This document shows, in pieces, positions 50,127 to 63,200 of a stretch of DNA of 64,000 bases. The stretch covers positions 27,306,367 through 27,370,366 of the forward strand of contig NC_092525.1 of assembly GCF_037038585.1 (NCBI RefSeq), in the 5' to 3' direction. The position numbers and the translations under genes are program-made. Under the pieces are notes generated by a model. The model did no database searches, was not told the origin of the DNA, and saw nothing but the letters and a program-made list of their open reading frames with translations. The first letter of the stretch is position 1. Each line of letters starts with the position of its first letter. The DNA comes from Patagioenas fasciata. Its lineage: Eukaryota > Chordata > Aves > Columbiformes > Columbidae.

Positions 50127-53100
50127 GTATAACATGCTCCTATTTTGGTAACCCTGCTTTTAGGATAGGTCTGTCAAAGATGGCATGTGTCAGGGAGAAG
50201 TCCAGCCTGGTTTATGGAAAGGAGCCCTTGATGAATGAACAGCTGTATTTGTTAAGTACCTAATTTTCTTCCTTTATTGGATATGGCTGAAAGAATTTAA
50301 AGGGAAGCTAGACATTTCCTGTTCACACACTTTATGTAGGAGCTGATGAAACCCTTGAGTCTGTATCTCTAGTTACTGTTGCTTTTTAACGTATATAATT
50401 TCAGTGTACAATTTTTTGATCTTGCTGCTGGGTAGCTTTGCTATGGTAGCAGTGTCTTCACTGTGTGTCTAGAAGAGGTGATGGTGCTGTTTGGTCGCAC
50501 TAGGGTTGGAGTTCCTGGATCTTTCTCTTGGATTTGGACCTAGCAGGATACGAACAGTGTTAGTATGGAATTTATGTTACTCCTATCAACACAGTTGTTA
50601 CAACAAATACTGAAATAAGTGAGAAGACAAACATCTGCAACCCTCAGGGCATTCTTTGAAGGAATCGTTGAGGATACAAGTTCTGCTTCAGTGCTTTCTT
50701 TCACTGAAATTACTTGCACGTATCAATCTTGGAGACATAACAAAGAAGAACATTTCTTCCAGTGAAAATTGCCATAATGGATTTAACATTTGTCCTCATG
50801 CTCTAGAGGTGTAACTGCATTATTTTCCTTTTTGCATATATTCTCAGGAACAGAGGTAAAAACAAAAAGATATTTTCCCATCTAATCTGTTCTCATCAGC
50901 ATCCCAGAAATGCACAGGAACTGTCAGGAGCTCATGTTTTGCAGTGAGCACTGAGGTGTAGGAAGAGCATCCCAAGTGTTACAGCAATGATTTGTTCCTC
51001 TTCTATTCTTCTGCCTTCTATGCTTGTGTAATTCTGCTTTTGTAAGACCATAAATGGTAACAGAAAAATTTCCCATCTTCACAAGCCTGTATGTGCCTTC
51101 TTGCATGTAACATCAGTATTTCACAAATTAAAAAAAGTGATCCTGCCTCTTGAGATGAGTGAATTGAAACCAAATTTGCTCGTCTGACTACCTCCCTTGT
51201 ATATACTTGTTTTGAATATCTGTCCTTTCCTCAACTATTTTTGTCATAAAATGTTTGCTTTTAAATAAAACCCCACTATTTTTTTGTGTATGCCTATAAG
51301 GCCGTTTAAAGACTAGACAAAAGTGAATAGCTGCAGCTATGCAGTTTATAAAGTGGCACCATGTAGAGGAGGGATTAGGAGGGGAAGATTTCTGGACTTT
51401 CCCTGGTTGACATGCTTTATTTCTTGCGTAGGAGGCAATGTGAATTTAGCGGACCATTGGCTAAGCAGAGTAGTTATTTTTCTGTGTTCTCAGTCTTTCG
51501 TCATAGTTTCTACATAATGGTGGCTAAGAGTGACTGGCCTCAGTTCTCATGCAGTTATCGGGAACGTCTTGAAGTCTGCTTGAGTCTATGAATGCAACAT
51601 GCAAAAAAACCTGGGAACTGTAGTGAGGAAGGGATGAGTAGACAGTGTCAGCAGAAGTGAATCACACTGGGGAAAAAAACCACCTTCCCTGACATGAAGT
51701 GACAGTGATCCATTTTGGTTTTGCTACTCCTTTATAGCCTAGTGTCTATTTAGGCTGTCTCAGATGCTCATGCTTCAGTATGTTCTCTAGTTTGTCCTAA
51801 ATGAATGTCTGTTGGTCCAGATATGAAGGAAAACTGCCACCAGCTACACAAGCTTTCTTCCTTGCTTGTGACTATACCATAATAAGAAAAAGGAGGTGGT
51901 AGCTGAAATAAATACAGGTAGCTGTTTTTCCACCACTGGTAATTAAAAAAAAATGCTTAAAGTGGATTAGAGCACTCTCTTAATAAATTAAACTCTCTTA
52001 AATACTTATAGTTTCTCGGCTTTTCAGTTTTCACTTGCCTGACGGGTGTTGCTATGTTAGAATTTCATAGAAGTGTTTCACGTAGGAATTTGATCTTCAG
52101 AGCTCTTTCTGTTGGTCTCTGAACACCCTTAGGAGTGTTTTTAGTACAAAAGATATATCTAGATACTGAATGTTATGGTCTGTACCAAACAGACCTTTAT
52201 TCAATTGATTTTTTTTTTTCTTTTTGCATTTCATCTTTCACTTCATTAGTGGCCTAGTTAGAGAAATCCCTCTTCCCTGTGGGCAGCTACAGTCCTGCCT
52301 GTGCTTTTTGTCTAATTAGTCATTTCTATTCAGTACCCTTTGTAAAATACATCTATACATTTCTGTCAGCGCACATAACCATGTACTGTGTTGAAAAGAG
52401 ACTCAAGTAGATGTTTCTTTTTGTGTGAAGTGCAAATGTTATGGTAGAGAACAGCATGCTTTTTCTGTGCAACTTAGTATAATTTGGTTTGCCCACACTC
52501 TTCTGCTTTAAGTCCAGACAAATACAGTCTCAGTTATATAAACCATACTGGCTTTTTTTAGGTAATAGACTTTTTTTTATCTCAAACTTGCTTTTTGTTT
52601 TTATAAGTGTTGTATAAATGCCTCTTACAAAATGAAATTGAGTGCAGAATGGACTAGAGGCCACTAAAACTATAATCCATTCCATAAAAACACAGTGGTT
52701 TATGACAAGAGGTGTACAATTTCAGCAGTTCTGATAATGACATTATCGGTTTGTAGCACTATAGCTACTTATGCTGTGAAACGTGAGTGTGCTTTAGAAA
52801 TGTCTTGATAATTTACAGATGTTAATATTGGAAGTTGTTCTCAGTGCCCTGAACCCCAATGGGTTGAGATTTTGTTAATGTGTCTCTGGGTGCTGGGTGT
52901 GCTCTCCTCTCATGGTATGCCTGGAGATGAGCCAGATACGAGCTGTGTTTTTCACTAATGTAAACTCTTTTGGATTCACGGCTTATACTGCCCTACTGCA
53001 ATGTTTTTACTGATTCATGTATTAAGAATTTTTAACTTTAGCCAAGTAATTAAAAATAAAAAGGAACCAGTTCTTGTGCTGAAAGACAACATTTCCTGTG

Positions 53101-53382
53101 GAGGAGACTTTCTGAGATTGGAGCAAGTGAGACATTGCAAGCTTTCCTTGCATCTCCAAGAGAACTGAGTACTCAGCTGCTCTTTATGTCTTTAATGATC
53201 TCCCTTGTGGTGTGCTGAAGTATAATGTTTTTCTTTGAAAAGAAACACAAAAAAGTAGTAGGCTTCCAAATATCCGGAGGACTGTACTTAACTAATGAGA
53301 GACTGCAGGCTGATGGTGCCTTTTCTTTATTGCCAGCAAGGAGGCTGTCTTTTATAGAACATCCCAGATTTTAGGTGTATGC

Positions 53383-53399
53383 TTTTTTTTTTTTTTTTT
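53383..53399 (+). repeat. Poly(T) tract, 17 bp
   Basis: A T17 run, the first of two long T-runs about 80 bp apart on the sense strand of intron 1. Confidence 0.9.
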
Positions 53400-53476
53400 A
53401 ATTTGGAGGTTTCTTTTACTAATTTGTACTTCTTCGTACAACAACCACAGCAATAAAAACCTTTGTTTTCACTAGG

Positions 53477-53480
<4 letters not shown>

Positions 53481-53510
<30 letters not shown>
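53481..53510 (+). repeat. Poly(T) tract, 30 bp
   Basis: The longest homopolymer in the window, an uninterrupted T30. It is likely length-polymorphic and also a place where assembly length may be wrong. Confidence 0.9.
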
Positions 53511-53513
<3 letters not shown>

Positions 53514-54203
53514 TGAATGCAATATAAAGTTTTGGAAATATTTCTGAAAGTTTTCTGGGCAATGTAATCAAACAACTTCTGCAAAACATGAGTAGCATAT
53601 AGCAAGTTTTTAAAAATTATTTTCTTTCTCATCTATTTTATTGCAAATGAGTCCATATAAATATAAACACATTTTTGGTTTTAGTAGTCTCACAGTTTTA
53701 ACCTTGTAGTTACTGTGGTTAGCTTATTAATTCAGTAATAAGCCTTTCATTTTACAAGTTAAAATTGATGTATACTGAATCACTAGATGCCTCAGTAAGC
53801 CATCTTTGAACCAGCAGGAGGTTAGGCTGTTTTGTCAGGAGGCCTGTTCTGGTGAAGGCACCATTTGGCACATGCTCATTGATGATGTGGTCCCATCTCA
53901 GTGCAAGTAGGTTTGACAAACGTTGAGTCTGTGGCATCTAGAGCCTACAAGAAACGTAATATAACTGCTGTGTTGCCCTGTGGCTATTGAATATTAGATT
54001 ATAATTATGTCTAGTCTGTTTAATATGTGATACATTTTAAGTGCAATTTACCACTCAATGAATTAGTGAGTATTTAAAAAACAGACTGGGGAGAGTGGGG
54101 GATTTGGTCTCTCTGTTAGAATATTCCAAAGAATTGAATTTATTACTTACAGTGTAGGTACTTCAACATTTTCTTTAAAACAGGTGGGTTAAGAGAAACT
54201 TCA

Positions 54204-54217
54204 TTTTTTTTTTTTTT
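54204..54217 (+). repeat. Poly(T) tract, 14 bp
   Basis: A T14 run on the sense strand of intron 1, followed shortly by a CCCCCC run. Confidence 0.85.
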
Positions 54218-56648
54218 GTAATATGCCCCCCCATCCATTTGCACATAATTCATAGTAATGATAATTTAAACACAAAAGGTTGAGGTCACAAAGTTCCCTC
54301 CAAATTTGAGAGATCCTTTATTGTAGGAGACATCTGTTAAGAATAATTGGAGAAATTTCACAGAATGGGAAGGATGTTTTGTTTGCGCATAACTGCTGAT
54401 ACATTAAATGATTCTTATAGCTATATTAAGAAGCTGAATGCAACTCCCCAAAAGGCTCTCTAGCATATCTTGGCCTGATTTTTGGCCCATGACAGCTCCT
54501 CTCTCTCCCTTAACTTCTTGTTCTCTTTAGAGGTGTGAGCACACAACTTAATGCAGCTGTAAGCTTTCTTTGCACTGGCAGACTTCAGCACTACCTAATC
54601 TAAACTCAAAATTTATCTTTTAAAAAGGCAGCTGAGTTTCCCAGCAAAGAAAAATTTTGTCAGTCAGAATTTAAATGTTAAAAAGTAAATTCTGTATTCA
54701 AGTTGAATCTTCTGCATTTGACAAACCTAATGGCCTTTGATGGCTTTTAATAAAAACAAATAAAAACCTGAGGAAAAAAATAATCAGAACACAATAGTAA
54801 CTTTGTGTGTGCCATCTTTTTTCTTAAAGCTGTGGACTCCCAAATGAGCTCATGTTCTAGTTTGTTCTGCCAGCATCATGGTGGAAGAAGCACATAAGTT
54901 TTTAATCTCTTAGCCCTCTAACCTTGTAATTTTGAATTGAAAGTTATAATCTTTGCAAAACCAGAGAAGCTGGTGGTAATGACTAAGCAAGCTAGCCTCA
55001 TTTTTAAAATTTCACTAGGTGTAAGAGCAGTACATAGCCTGCACCAGCTGCCCCATGTGAGCTGGGAGCAGGTGCTGATGGCTCTGTTTGGAGTGGAGGA
55101 AAGAGTGGAGGCTACAGCTCCACTGAGTACATCTGTGGCCCCTTACACTTGATGTGGCAGTTGACAGTCACAGATGCCTTTCTGGAACCTTTGACTGGTG
55201 CAGGGACTGCTTTTGTGATGCTTTGCATTGAGTTTGTCAGTTGTTGTCTTGATGTCCACAACCATCTACTAGAGTTGTTTACTTCTGAAGCTTCTCTTGT
55301 TGAATCAGTGCTTTCATATGTGTAACCTTGCTGTAAATCTGATCAGGTGCTCTGCTTTTTCTGTGTGTGGCTGGTTAGCTCTATGTAATGTATGATGTAG
55401 GGCTCCCTGTTGAATTGGTATTTTGCTGTCTCATGCTGAAGGTAAAGCGGTGATGTACTTTGAGTGACAGTTTAAGGTATTTGTTACTTTGCAGTCAGGA
55501 AAGATATGGCTGTGACAGTCTGTATTAATATCAGAAACACTGCTTTAATAAACAACATTAAGTTGTAACATATAGCCGTTCTTTAATCTGTCCTAATGTA
55601 AATGATCCTCATTGCTATGAATCCACTGTAACATGGGGAACTCTAGGAGCTCAGTTTGATACTGAGTTGCTGTGTCAGTACTTTTAAAAGGCATATTGCA
55701 AGCCACAGTGCTGTGTCATTTGAAATACTGTTGTTTATAGGTATCATATTTGCTTTTGAACTATAATGCATAATGGATCATAAGACTTCACAACAGCATC
55801 TTTATGGAGCTAATGTCCTCATCAGGTACTAGTACCTTATGGTGGTAATCATTATCAAGAATGACTATTGCACTTTTTAGGTATCCCTCTGTAGTTACTG
55901 CAATGCTATTGATAGTTATGTTTTGCACTGGTAAGGTCTTTCAAAAAAATGGCCTACAGGAAAATGCATTGAAAGCCTTGTAAGGAGAGCACTGTGGCAG
56001 AAGCTTTATGTTTCTCCAGACTCAGATGATCATCAATACATGTAGATAACTTCAAGGGAAATAGCCTTTAATCCAGTACAGAAATCATGGTGGTTTGAGT
56101 ATCTTAAACATCTGCTACCTAAATTGTGTCTTCTCAGTTGAAAATTTCATCCACTCCTGTGTTCCAGATGGAGGATGTGTATTCATAATGTCTTCAGCGT
56201 GTTAAAACAGTACACATGTATTCATTAAACATTCAAAGTGGACTTTTAACAGCTGAAGACACTTGATGTATACTTTCTCATATTCATATAACTTTATTAA
56301 GGTAACTTTATTTGCTTTATTCTATTCTGCCTGTAGAGAACAGAAAAGCAAGTCTATATTTAGACTAATTTGTATCTAGTAGCATATTGTCATTCTGCTT
56401 TGTTTATGTAAAAAGAGAGAAAATAGATTCTGTTCACAAAGTGTCTACTTAGAATTGGTTAGTGCTTTTGAGTCTGCAGGGAACTTTCATGGCTGAATTA
56501 GAACCAGTGGAAGACTGCAGCATAGTGGAAGTGCTGACCTAGAAATAATTGTATTGGTGAATTTTGTAACGTACTTCTGACCAAAGTGAGCACACAAGTT
56601 GCTAATGGACACTCTTAAAGCTTAGTATTTTTATTTTCTTTCCTCTAG

Positions 56649-56765
56649 TTTCTTTGCTTGAAGAATATAAGGACTTTTCTTTCGGCATGTTGTGAAATAT
56701 TTGGCATGAAGAAAAGTGAACTTTTTGAAGCATTCGATTTGTTCGATGTGAGAGATTTTGGAAAG
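56649..56765 (+). CDS. VAV3: VAV3 exon 2, rest of CH domain
   Basis: 117 bp coding 39 residues (VAV3 positions 69-107), beginning [11 protein letters not shown] and ending [11 protein letters not shown]. It joins exon 1 in phase 0 to give MSQ|FLCLKN, which matches the family exactly. The acceptor is a long polypyrimidine stretch ending CTAG at 56645-56648. The donor is AAG|GTAAGG, close to consensus. The segment forms the C-terminal helices of the CH domain. From memory the differences from human VAV3 are few and conservative, at about three positions (T/S, T/I, R/K). The next exon should continue with a VIETL-type sequence leading to the acidic tyrosine region; I do not find it before 64000. 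The open frame is short, so the assignment relies on the near-identity to VAV3 and on the splice sites. Confidence 0.96.
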
Positions 56766-56924
56766 GTAAGGATCTTTTTAATTATCCCGAGTAACACCTG
56801 TGTTCTACTGTTTGAGTATGGAAGACTTTCATGGTAGATGTGGTGTAGAAGTTACGACTAATGGATGAGCGTTCATTATTAAATAAAGAGTAGGTAAGAA
56901 TTAGATTTACATTGGATGGGATGA
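56766..56924 (+). other. VAV3: VAV3 intron 2, start
   Basis: Donor GTAAGG followed by about 155 bp of unique intron sequence before a CR1 insertion. Nothing else is recognised. Confidence 0.8.
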
Positions 56925-57382
56925 TGAGAGGGTCCAGCGTAGGGCAACAAAGATGATTAAGGGAGTGGAGCATCTCCCTTATAAGGAAAGGCTGAGGGAG
57001 CTGGGTCTCTTTAGTTTGGAGAAGAGCAGACTGAGGGGTGACCTTATTAATGTTTATAAATATATAAAGGGTGAGTGCCATGAGGATGGAGCCAGGCTCT
57101 TCTCAGTGGCAAACAATGATAGGACAAGGGGTAATGGGATCAAGCTGGAACACAAGAGGTTCCACTTAAATTTGAGAAAAAACAACTTCTCAGTGAGGGT
57201 GACAGACACTGGAACAGGCTGCCCAGGGAGGTTGTGGAGTCTCCTTCCCTGGAGACATTCAAAACCTGCATGGACATGTTCCTGTGCGACCTCACCTAGG
57301 TGTTCCTGCTCCAGCAGGGGGCTTGGACTAGATGATCTTTTGAGGTCCCTTCCAATCCCAAACATACTGTGATACTGTGATA
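56925..57382 (+). mobile_element. CR1 LINE, 5'-truncated, with intact 3' tail
   Basis: A well preserved CR1 fragment of about 460 bp in the same orientation as VAV3. It encodes the last part of ORF2, readable as [20 protein letters not shown] and [16 protein letters not shown], within an open stretch 56953-57372. One base is missing near 57206-57207, so the reading switches frame before the [14 protein letters not shown] block; the copy is therefore inactive. The 3' end shows ctccagcagggggcttggac, then gaggtcccttccaatccc, then the terminal repeat atactgtgatactgtgata. This ending is typical of neognath CR1-J-like families. CR1 inserts generally lack clear target duplications, and none is seen. 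It is the youngest-looking repeat in the window. Confidence 0.95.
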
Positions 57383-57445
57383 ATAAAGGGCAGAGAAAAA
57401 TCCCCGGTAGGAAAGTTCTGAAGTTGTGAAAAGCCTAGGCAAATT

Positions 57446-57463
57446 AAAAAAAAAAAAAAAAAA
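57446..57463 (+). repeat. Poly(A) tract, 18 bp
   Basis: An A18 run about 65 bp beyond the CR1 3' end. CR1 does not end in poly(A), so this is probably an independent simple repeat. Confidence 0.9.
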
Positions 57464-58593
57464 CAACAGATCAAAAGATGCTGAGTTAAAGGTAAATGAA
57501 ATGTGTGAAAATAGCAAACTGTGGGTGATTGCTGTCTGGTGAAATCACTTTTGACATAAATAATGTGGAGTCAGAAACCCTGGGCCTGTAGATTGTAAGG
57601 CCGCATAGCACAGAGCTTGTTTCTTTAGTCTGAAGTGCTCAAAATTCATCCACGTATCTGCCCTTGTAATTATTTTAGTTTGTTTGTTTGTGTTTTTTGT
57701 TTTCTTTCTTGAACCTGCTGTAAAGCTCAGACACAGCTATGGTGGGTTAAGGTGACTAGTCTTCATTTACACAGCCTGAAGTATATTCTGTAAGCCTATG
57801 ATTACTTATTTTATATGTAAAAGCTTTTTCCAGTCTATTGCTCACAACCTCCTACATATCTGTTTGATCTGTCATTGCCAGCATATGTTCAGTTCAACTT
57901 TGGTTTCTGCTTTTGAGTTACATGGTATCATTACCCTAATTTCACAGGAAAAGGTCTAAAAATTACCTGAAGCGTAGCACCAAGAATAGTTGTTTGTTCA
58001 AATATAGTATATTTCAAGCATTATTTCTTTTTAAAGAGATCATAATTTTACTAATTCTTATGCACAGCTCTTTTTATAAGTAGACATAGAGATAAAGAAG
58101 ATTTAAGAGTGCAATCATGAATCAGGGCTTTAATATGACTATTTGAAATGGTTCGGTGATTACTGTTAACCAAAATATCTCATTGTTTTTCTGAATCTTT
58201 TGCTTGGTTTTAAGTCCTTTGAGTATAAAATTAGATAAACCTGGTAAGGTCACTTGTTCTTTAGTTATGCTAAACATCTTTTGTCCTCATGAGTCATATT
58301 TAAGACAAAGCTTTCATTAATGTGTGTTATTTTTTAATATATTTAGTGTATTATTTATTAAAAATGATATTTGTTTTTGTTTTGATTGTGGAAATAGCAG
58401 AGGAATTACAATTGTTTTTGAAATTATTTTTGTGCGCTAGCAATGTCTTATTTAAGGTCTTTAAAGTACATTAATACTTGCTTCAAATCTTTGACGCTTA
58501 TACGTAATGCACAGAATTTTAAAAATGTATGTTCTAATTAATTGCTGAGAGTTTCACATTTTGTGAAAATATAAATATAACCAGTCTGGTGTC

Positions 58594-58610
58594 TTTTTTT
58601 TTTTTTTTTT
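58594..58610 (+). repeat. Poly(T) tract, 17 bp
   Basis: A T17 run in intron 2 on the sense strand. No adjacent acceptor-exon pair is recognised. Confidence 0.9.
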
Positions 58611-60234
58611 AATACAGTCTAGTTTTGAATAAGTATTTTGCAGTGCAAGTTACTATTGCTGCATCATTGAATATCGAGTAAACAAGTTCTGAATTAAGGC
58701 TGGTTTTAACCTAGCAAATATGTTTCTTGGCACTCTTTAGTTGTCATTTGAACAGAATTTATTTTGAAATACAATTTTATTTAAGTATAATAATTGGTAA
58801 AAAAATTATTATTCTATCCACGATATTTAGTATTTTGTTTCTCTTCCTGAAGTAAAATTGGAGGCAGAAACATGAACTATTCACTGTATTTGTTGCCACA
58901 GTGTAGCACAAACAGACTAATTATTCCTGGTACTGTTATTTTGGTTTTAGCAATGGTTTCTTTAGCCTTGGCCTCTTTGGTGGCCTTTGTAGCCTTTCTT
59001 GGAAAGCCACCGGGTAAAAATGTGGTGAACAAATTGGAGAGACTGCTGTGTGAGATTGTTTTATGATGGTAAATATGTGCATGGTAACAGCTGCTTGGGC
59101 AGAGCTGGAGTTGCTAAATTGAACAAGCCTGTGCAGCCCTTGCAGTAGGCTGTGTTGGGCATGCTTTTAGGTGCATAATGACTGTGCTGTTCAGCTGTTT
59201 CCATTGCGTGCCTGTGTGGAACCTTGCCATGCACAAGTGGAGGTTGCAATATGCTGTGTTTAGCTAGGCTGATCTGTATATTGTACTAGCCTATGCAAAT
59301 GAACATGTAGTCAGCTTCGTAAAGCGATTGCTAAACTTGAGGCCATTAAGAAAGTGGAAGGGAAAATTACGAGTGTATTAAAATATATAGCTAGCCTTAT
59401 GCTGAGTTATTTCTGTGGTTTTCAGTGTTCTTGTTTGTACAGTTAGCTGAGACTATCTGTAAAGTGGCATGTGATTTCAGTTGCATATCTGATAAAGTAG
59501 CTTTTACTTCGGAAGTTCTGATTGTCAGTAGCACCAGTGAGAATAAGAAAGCTTATCTTTTTCAAATTGTTCTTTGCTTCTCAACTTTCCCCTTCATTAT
59601 TTTTTTTTCCTATGAATAACTCCTCCAATATAGTCCTAAATCTCTAGTCTTCTGGAATTGAAGTTGTATATATGCAAAAGGCCAAAAAAAAAGTGCTGCA
59701 GATTTTTTCCTGCTACTGCAACCAAATAATTCTGCCATTGCTAGAAGGATTCTTTGAACTACTCTCCCTAAACATGTACAAGATATGAATGATCTTAAAA
59801 TGATTACAGACATGAACAAAAAGGGTAATATGGTTTAGGAACACTTTGTTTTCCAGACTGTTGACCAAATAGGTGATGAAATGAGCATGTGCAATATCTG
59901 CAGTGTCTGATACATTTGAATGTGCTGGAAGCTGTCTTTAGATGTAAGAAGTTGGTTAAGTAATTAGTAGTGGTGAGATGTAAATAAACTGAGGTGATTC
60001 CATAAGCATTTTATCTGGTACCTTTAAATGCTTCAATTGAATTTATAAAGATCATTCAATTTGTCATCTTACAATGGTATATTCTGCTTAATATGACAGA
60101 TTTCAGTGACTATTTAAGCATGCTAGTGGGGGGAACAGGAGAAATGTGTCAACTGTAGATGAAAAATGTGCCCTCAAGGAAATAAGATTGAAGGGAAAAA
60201 TCAGATGAGAAAACTGGTGATGGAAAATGCCTTT

Positions 60235-60248
60235 AAAAAAAAAAAAAA
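60235..60248 (+). repeat. Poly(A) tract, 14 bp
   Basis: An A14 run in intron 2, without a recognisable retroposed body. Confidence 0.85.
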
Positions 60249-63200
60249 TTCAGATTTTTTCAGCTCTTTAAAGAAAATGGCAGCAAAACCCTGTACATGG
60301 TAGAAGTTGCAGCTGTACACTGCCTATATAGTCATAAGACTTTTTACAGCCTTGTGAAATACCGGTTACAAAACGTTTGATGTAATGGTGAAACTTGCAT
60401 TTAATAGCTAGGGGTAAATGAGCTGTTTTCAGATGCTTTGACATAACGTATGAAAATTTGACTCAAACTGTGTGCTCCACTTAGAAGAGACTCTTTGAAC
60501 TCACAGTGATTAGAGAAAAAGGGTAAATAGTAAGAGAACAGGTAAAGGAACAAGGAAGCAGGTAACTCCATGAGTATGTTTTTAATGCATACATTCTGTA
60601 TGAATATTGGTATCACCTGTTACAAGATGAGTTTTTCCCTAATGTTTCAAGTATAATAGCACAGGCTATGCTTGAAAAAAAGAGGTCTAGATTACACAGA
60701 AATAGGAAGGTTCTTAAATTGTTCTTTCTAAAACTGCATAAAATTTGTTTTTCCTTGAATTCTACAGTATTCACTCATTCCCACTCACCTTTCAATCACT
60801 AAATTTCATCGTTGCTGCATTAAGTTCCTGACAGAGCATGAAATGTCCTCCCACGCACATGGGGTGCTAGACAGTGTTTTCATTACAAATTCCGTGCTGG
60901 GGAGTCATTTTTCACAAGCACAGTGCTGTCAGGTTCTTCCTTTCTACCTGTGTGCCAGAATCAACAAATAATGTTGATACTTGTTCTTTCAGCTCTATGA
61001 GTCCTGCACACCCCTTGAGCAGCTGTCTTTTCTGTTGGTATGCCACAACAAATTGTTGCTATCCCTATTCTCTGAAGGAAATTTGCAACTAATGTGTTGC
61101 AGAAATGGGAATCTGAGGATTAATTCCAGCAGCCATTTTTATATCAATGGATGCTCTCTGACCTGTGTTTGAGGTCCTGTAAGGGAAAACGGTGTCCAGA
61201 TATTGTCAGAAAAATAACTTAGTGTACTCTATTTTTAAATATTCTAAGCACAGAGTGGATTTTATAACTGATGTAATGTGAACGTAGCCATAGTCCTCCC
61301 AGTAGGGATCCTGCAATAGATGTCTAGAAATAACATGCAATATTCAATCATAATTAAAAAAAAAGAAACAAACAAGAGGATCTAATATCAACTACTACCA
61401 ATCAAAGAAGTGCTTAATTGTTTAAAAGCATATAACATAATGTCTAGTGTAGCTAACACTTAAAAGGCTAGTTTAGCTAAAAGCAAGCAACTGCTGTGAA
61501 AATATTGAGTGCATATACTAAGGTCATGTAATTTGCGATCATTTTAGTCAGTGCGAAGGGAATATGGGCTATGATGCAGCAGAAAGTCACGCTGAAGTTG
61601 AGGATCCTGGTGTTACAGTATTCCCTCAGGTGCAACAGATTCCAGGAAGATCAGGCAGATGTGCATGAGATACACCAAAATCAACACAAGAAAAAGCAAC
61701 AGTTACAATAAAAAGTTATGTATCCTTTGAGGAAGAGAGAGACAGAAAAATGTTTAGGAAAACGTCAATGAAACTGAAGTAGTTGAGAATTAATCTCAGT
61801 TGTTTCAGGTTTTATTTGATGAATTTTAATGAGTGAGGTTAGAGCAAAATATGAGCACTTAAACTAATAAAGTCATATTAAAACTGCAGAATATTGGGGA
61901 ACATGGCAAGACATTATGGCATAGTTTTGTTAAGATATTAAAACTGAGAAAGAAATGAACTGGTAAAACAAAACTCATTAAAAATTGAGCTCTGTCTTTT
62001 CTCTGAGATCTTCTAGTGATAGAACTAAAAAAAAAAAGGCTTAGTGATTTGGACAAGATACTAGCTGTAGAGTTGAATTTAGGAGTAGCATTTTGATGCT
62101 TTCAAGTGTGTCAGTGAGGTGGACTGGTTTGGGATGAATGACACTTGAACTCTTTCAAGGGGTACTTGTGGAAGTGGGAGAATGAAGAAACAGAAGATAT
62201 GGACAGGATTCAGCTTCCTTCTCTGTAGAAATGCTTCGGACAAAATGAGCAAGAAAACACTAGCTTGTTCCGAAAATGCTGAAATGCTTGACATGTATGG
62301 AAGACCATATTTGTTAGATATTATTTCTGTTTTTATAGAGATACGTAAAGGTCAAGCACTCAGTAGCCTCCTTAAATCACAACAGAAAATGGCTTCCAGC
62401 CACAAAGAACAGAAATCATGGTTTTGGGCAAGGTGGTGAGTTGGAGAATGAATGGTATTAATAATAGTATAGAACTCAACAACCATTATTTTGAAAAGTC
62501 CTTGAAAATTTATAGAAATAGATTGCCATGGTGTGACAGTAGAAATTATTACATACACTAGATAATTTTACTGTACTTACCTGTAACAATTTGCTGCAAC
62601 AATCATCACTGAAGAGTCTGTATGAATTACTAGGCGTATAACTTCAATAAATCTAAGACTATTAGTGTAAGCTTATTGCTGCTACATGAGCTTATATGTT
62701 TTAGCCTGAATATTTCAGAATTATGGTCTTGAATCTTCTTGTGACAGAATACTAGTGTATTATCACCTCACTGGTCTGTCCAAATGAATCTTCATGAACT
62801 ACTTAAAGGTTTGTTATATAACTTTTCAAGTTATAATGGTTGCTTACAGTTTATGAAAATGGTAATGATAATATTTGGTTTTGACCACATCACAAAGCAT
62901 TGAATATACTCACAAGTATTTGATCATTAATGAAAAATTCTTATCCAGGGAGTGCTTGGGATGTTTTGGAAGTATCAGAAGACTTTGAATCCTTATATAG
63001 CATAGGCTTCTGTTCAGTTTTTCAGCACATGTGACCAGGTTTGGTAAGTCAAGGTTAATGAGAAACTGCTAACATGAGAGAATAAAATTGAGTTTCTGAG
63101 CATGTTTCTCTGCTGTTAAGACAATTTCGTCCAAATGTTAGGTGTATCTGATTCATGTATCCTGGAGGCACTGAACTTATAGCGTTGAATTCCAGTAACA

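Larger units (their letters stand above)
45299..56648 (+). other. VAV3: VAV3 intron 1, second part
   Basis: AT-rich intronic sequence ending with the polypyrimidine tract and acceptor (cttttctttcctctag type, AG at 56647-56648). It contains a GC-richer patch at 46.07-46.35 kb, a perfect hairpin at 49131-49157, a motif cluster at 49305-49354 and homopolymer runs at 50113, 53383, 53481 and 54204. No additional exon was seen. Confidence 0.8.

Noticed and set aside
56953-57372. 139-codon plus-strand open frame as a possible gene
   Set aside because: It is the C-terminal end of CR1 ORF2 in a truncated copy with a one-base deletion, not a host gene.
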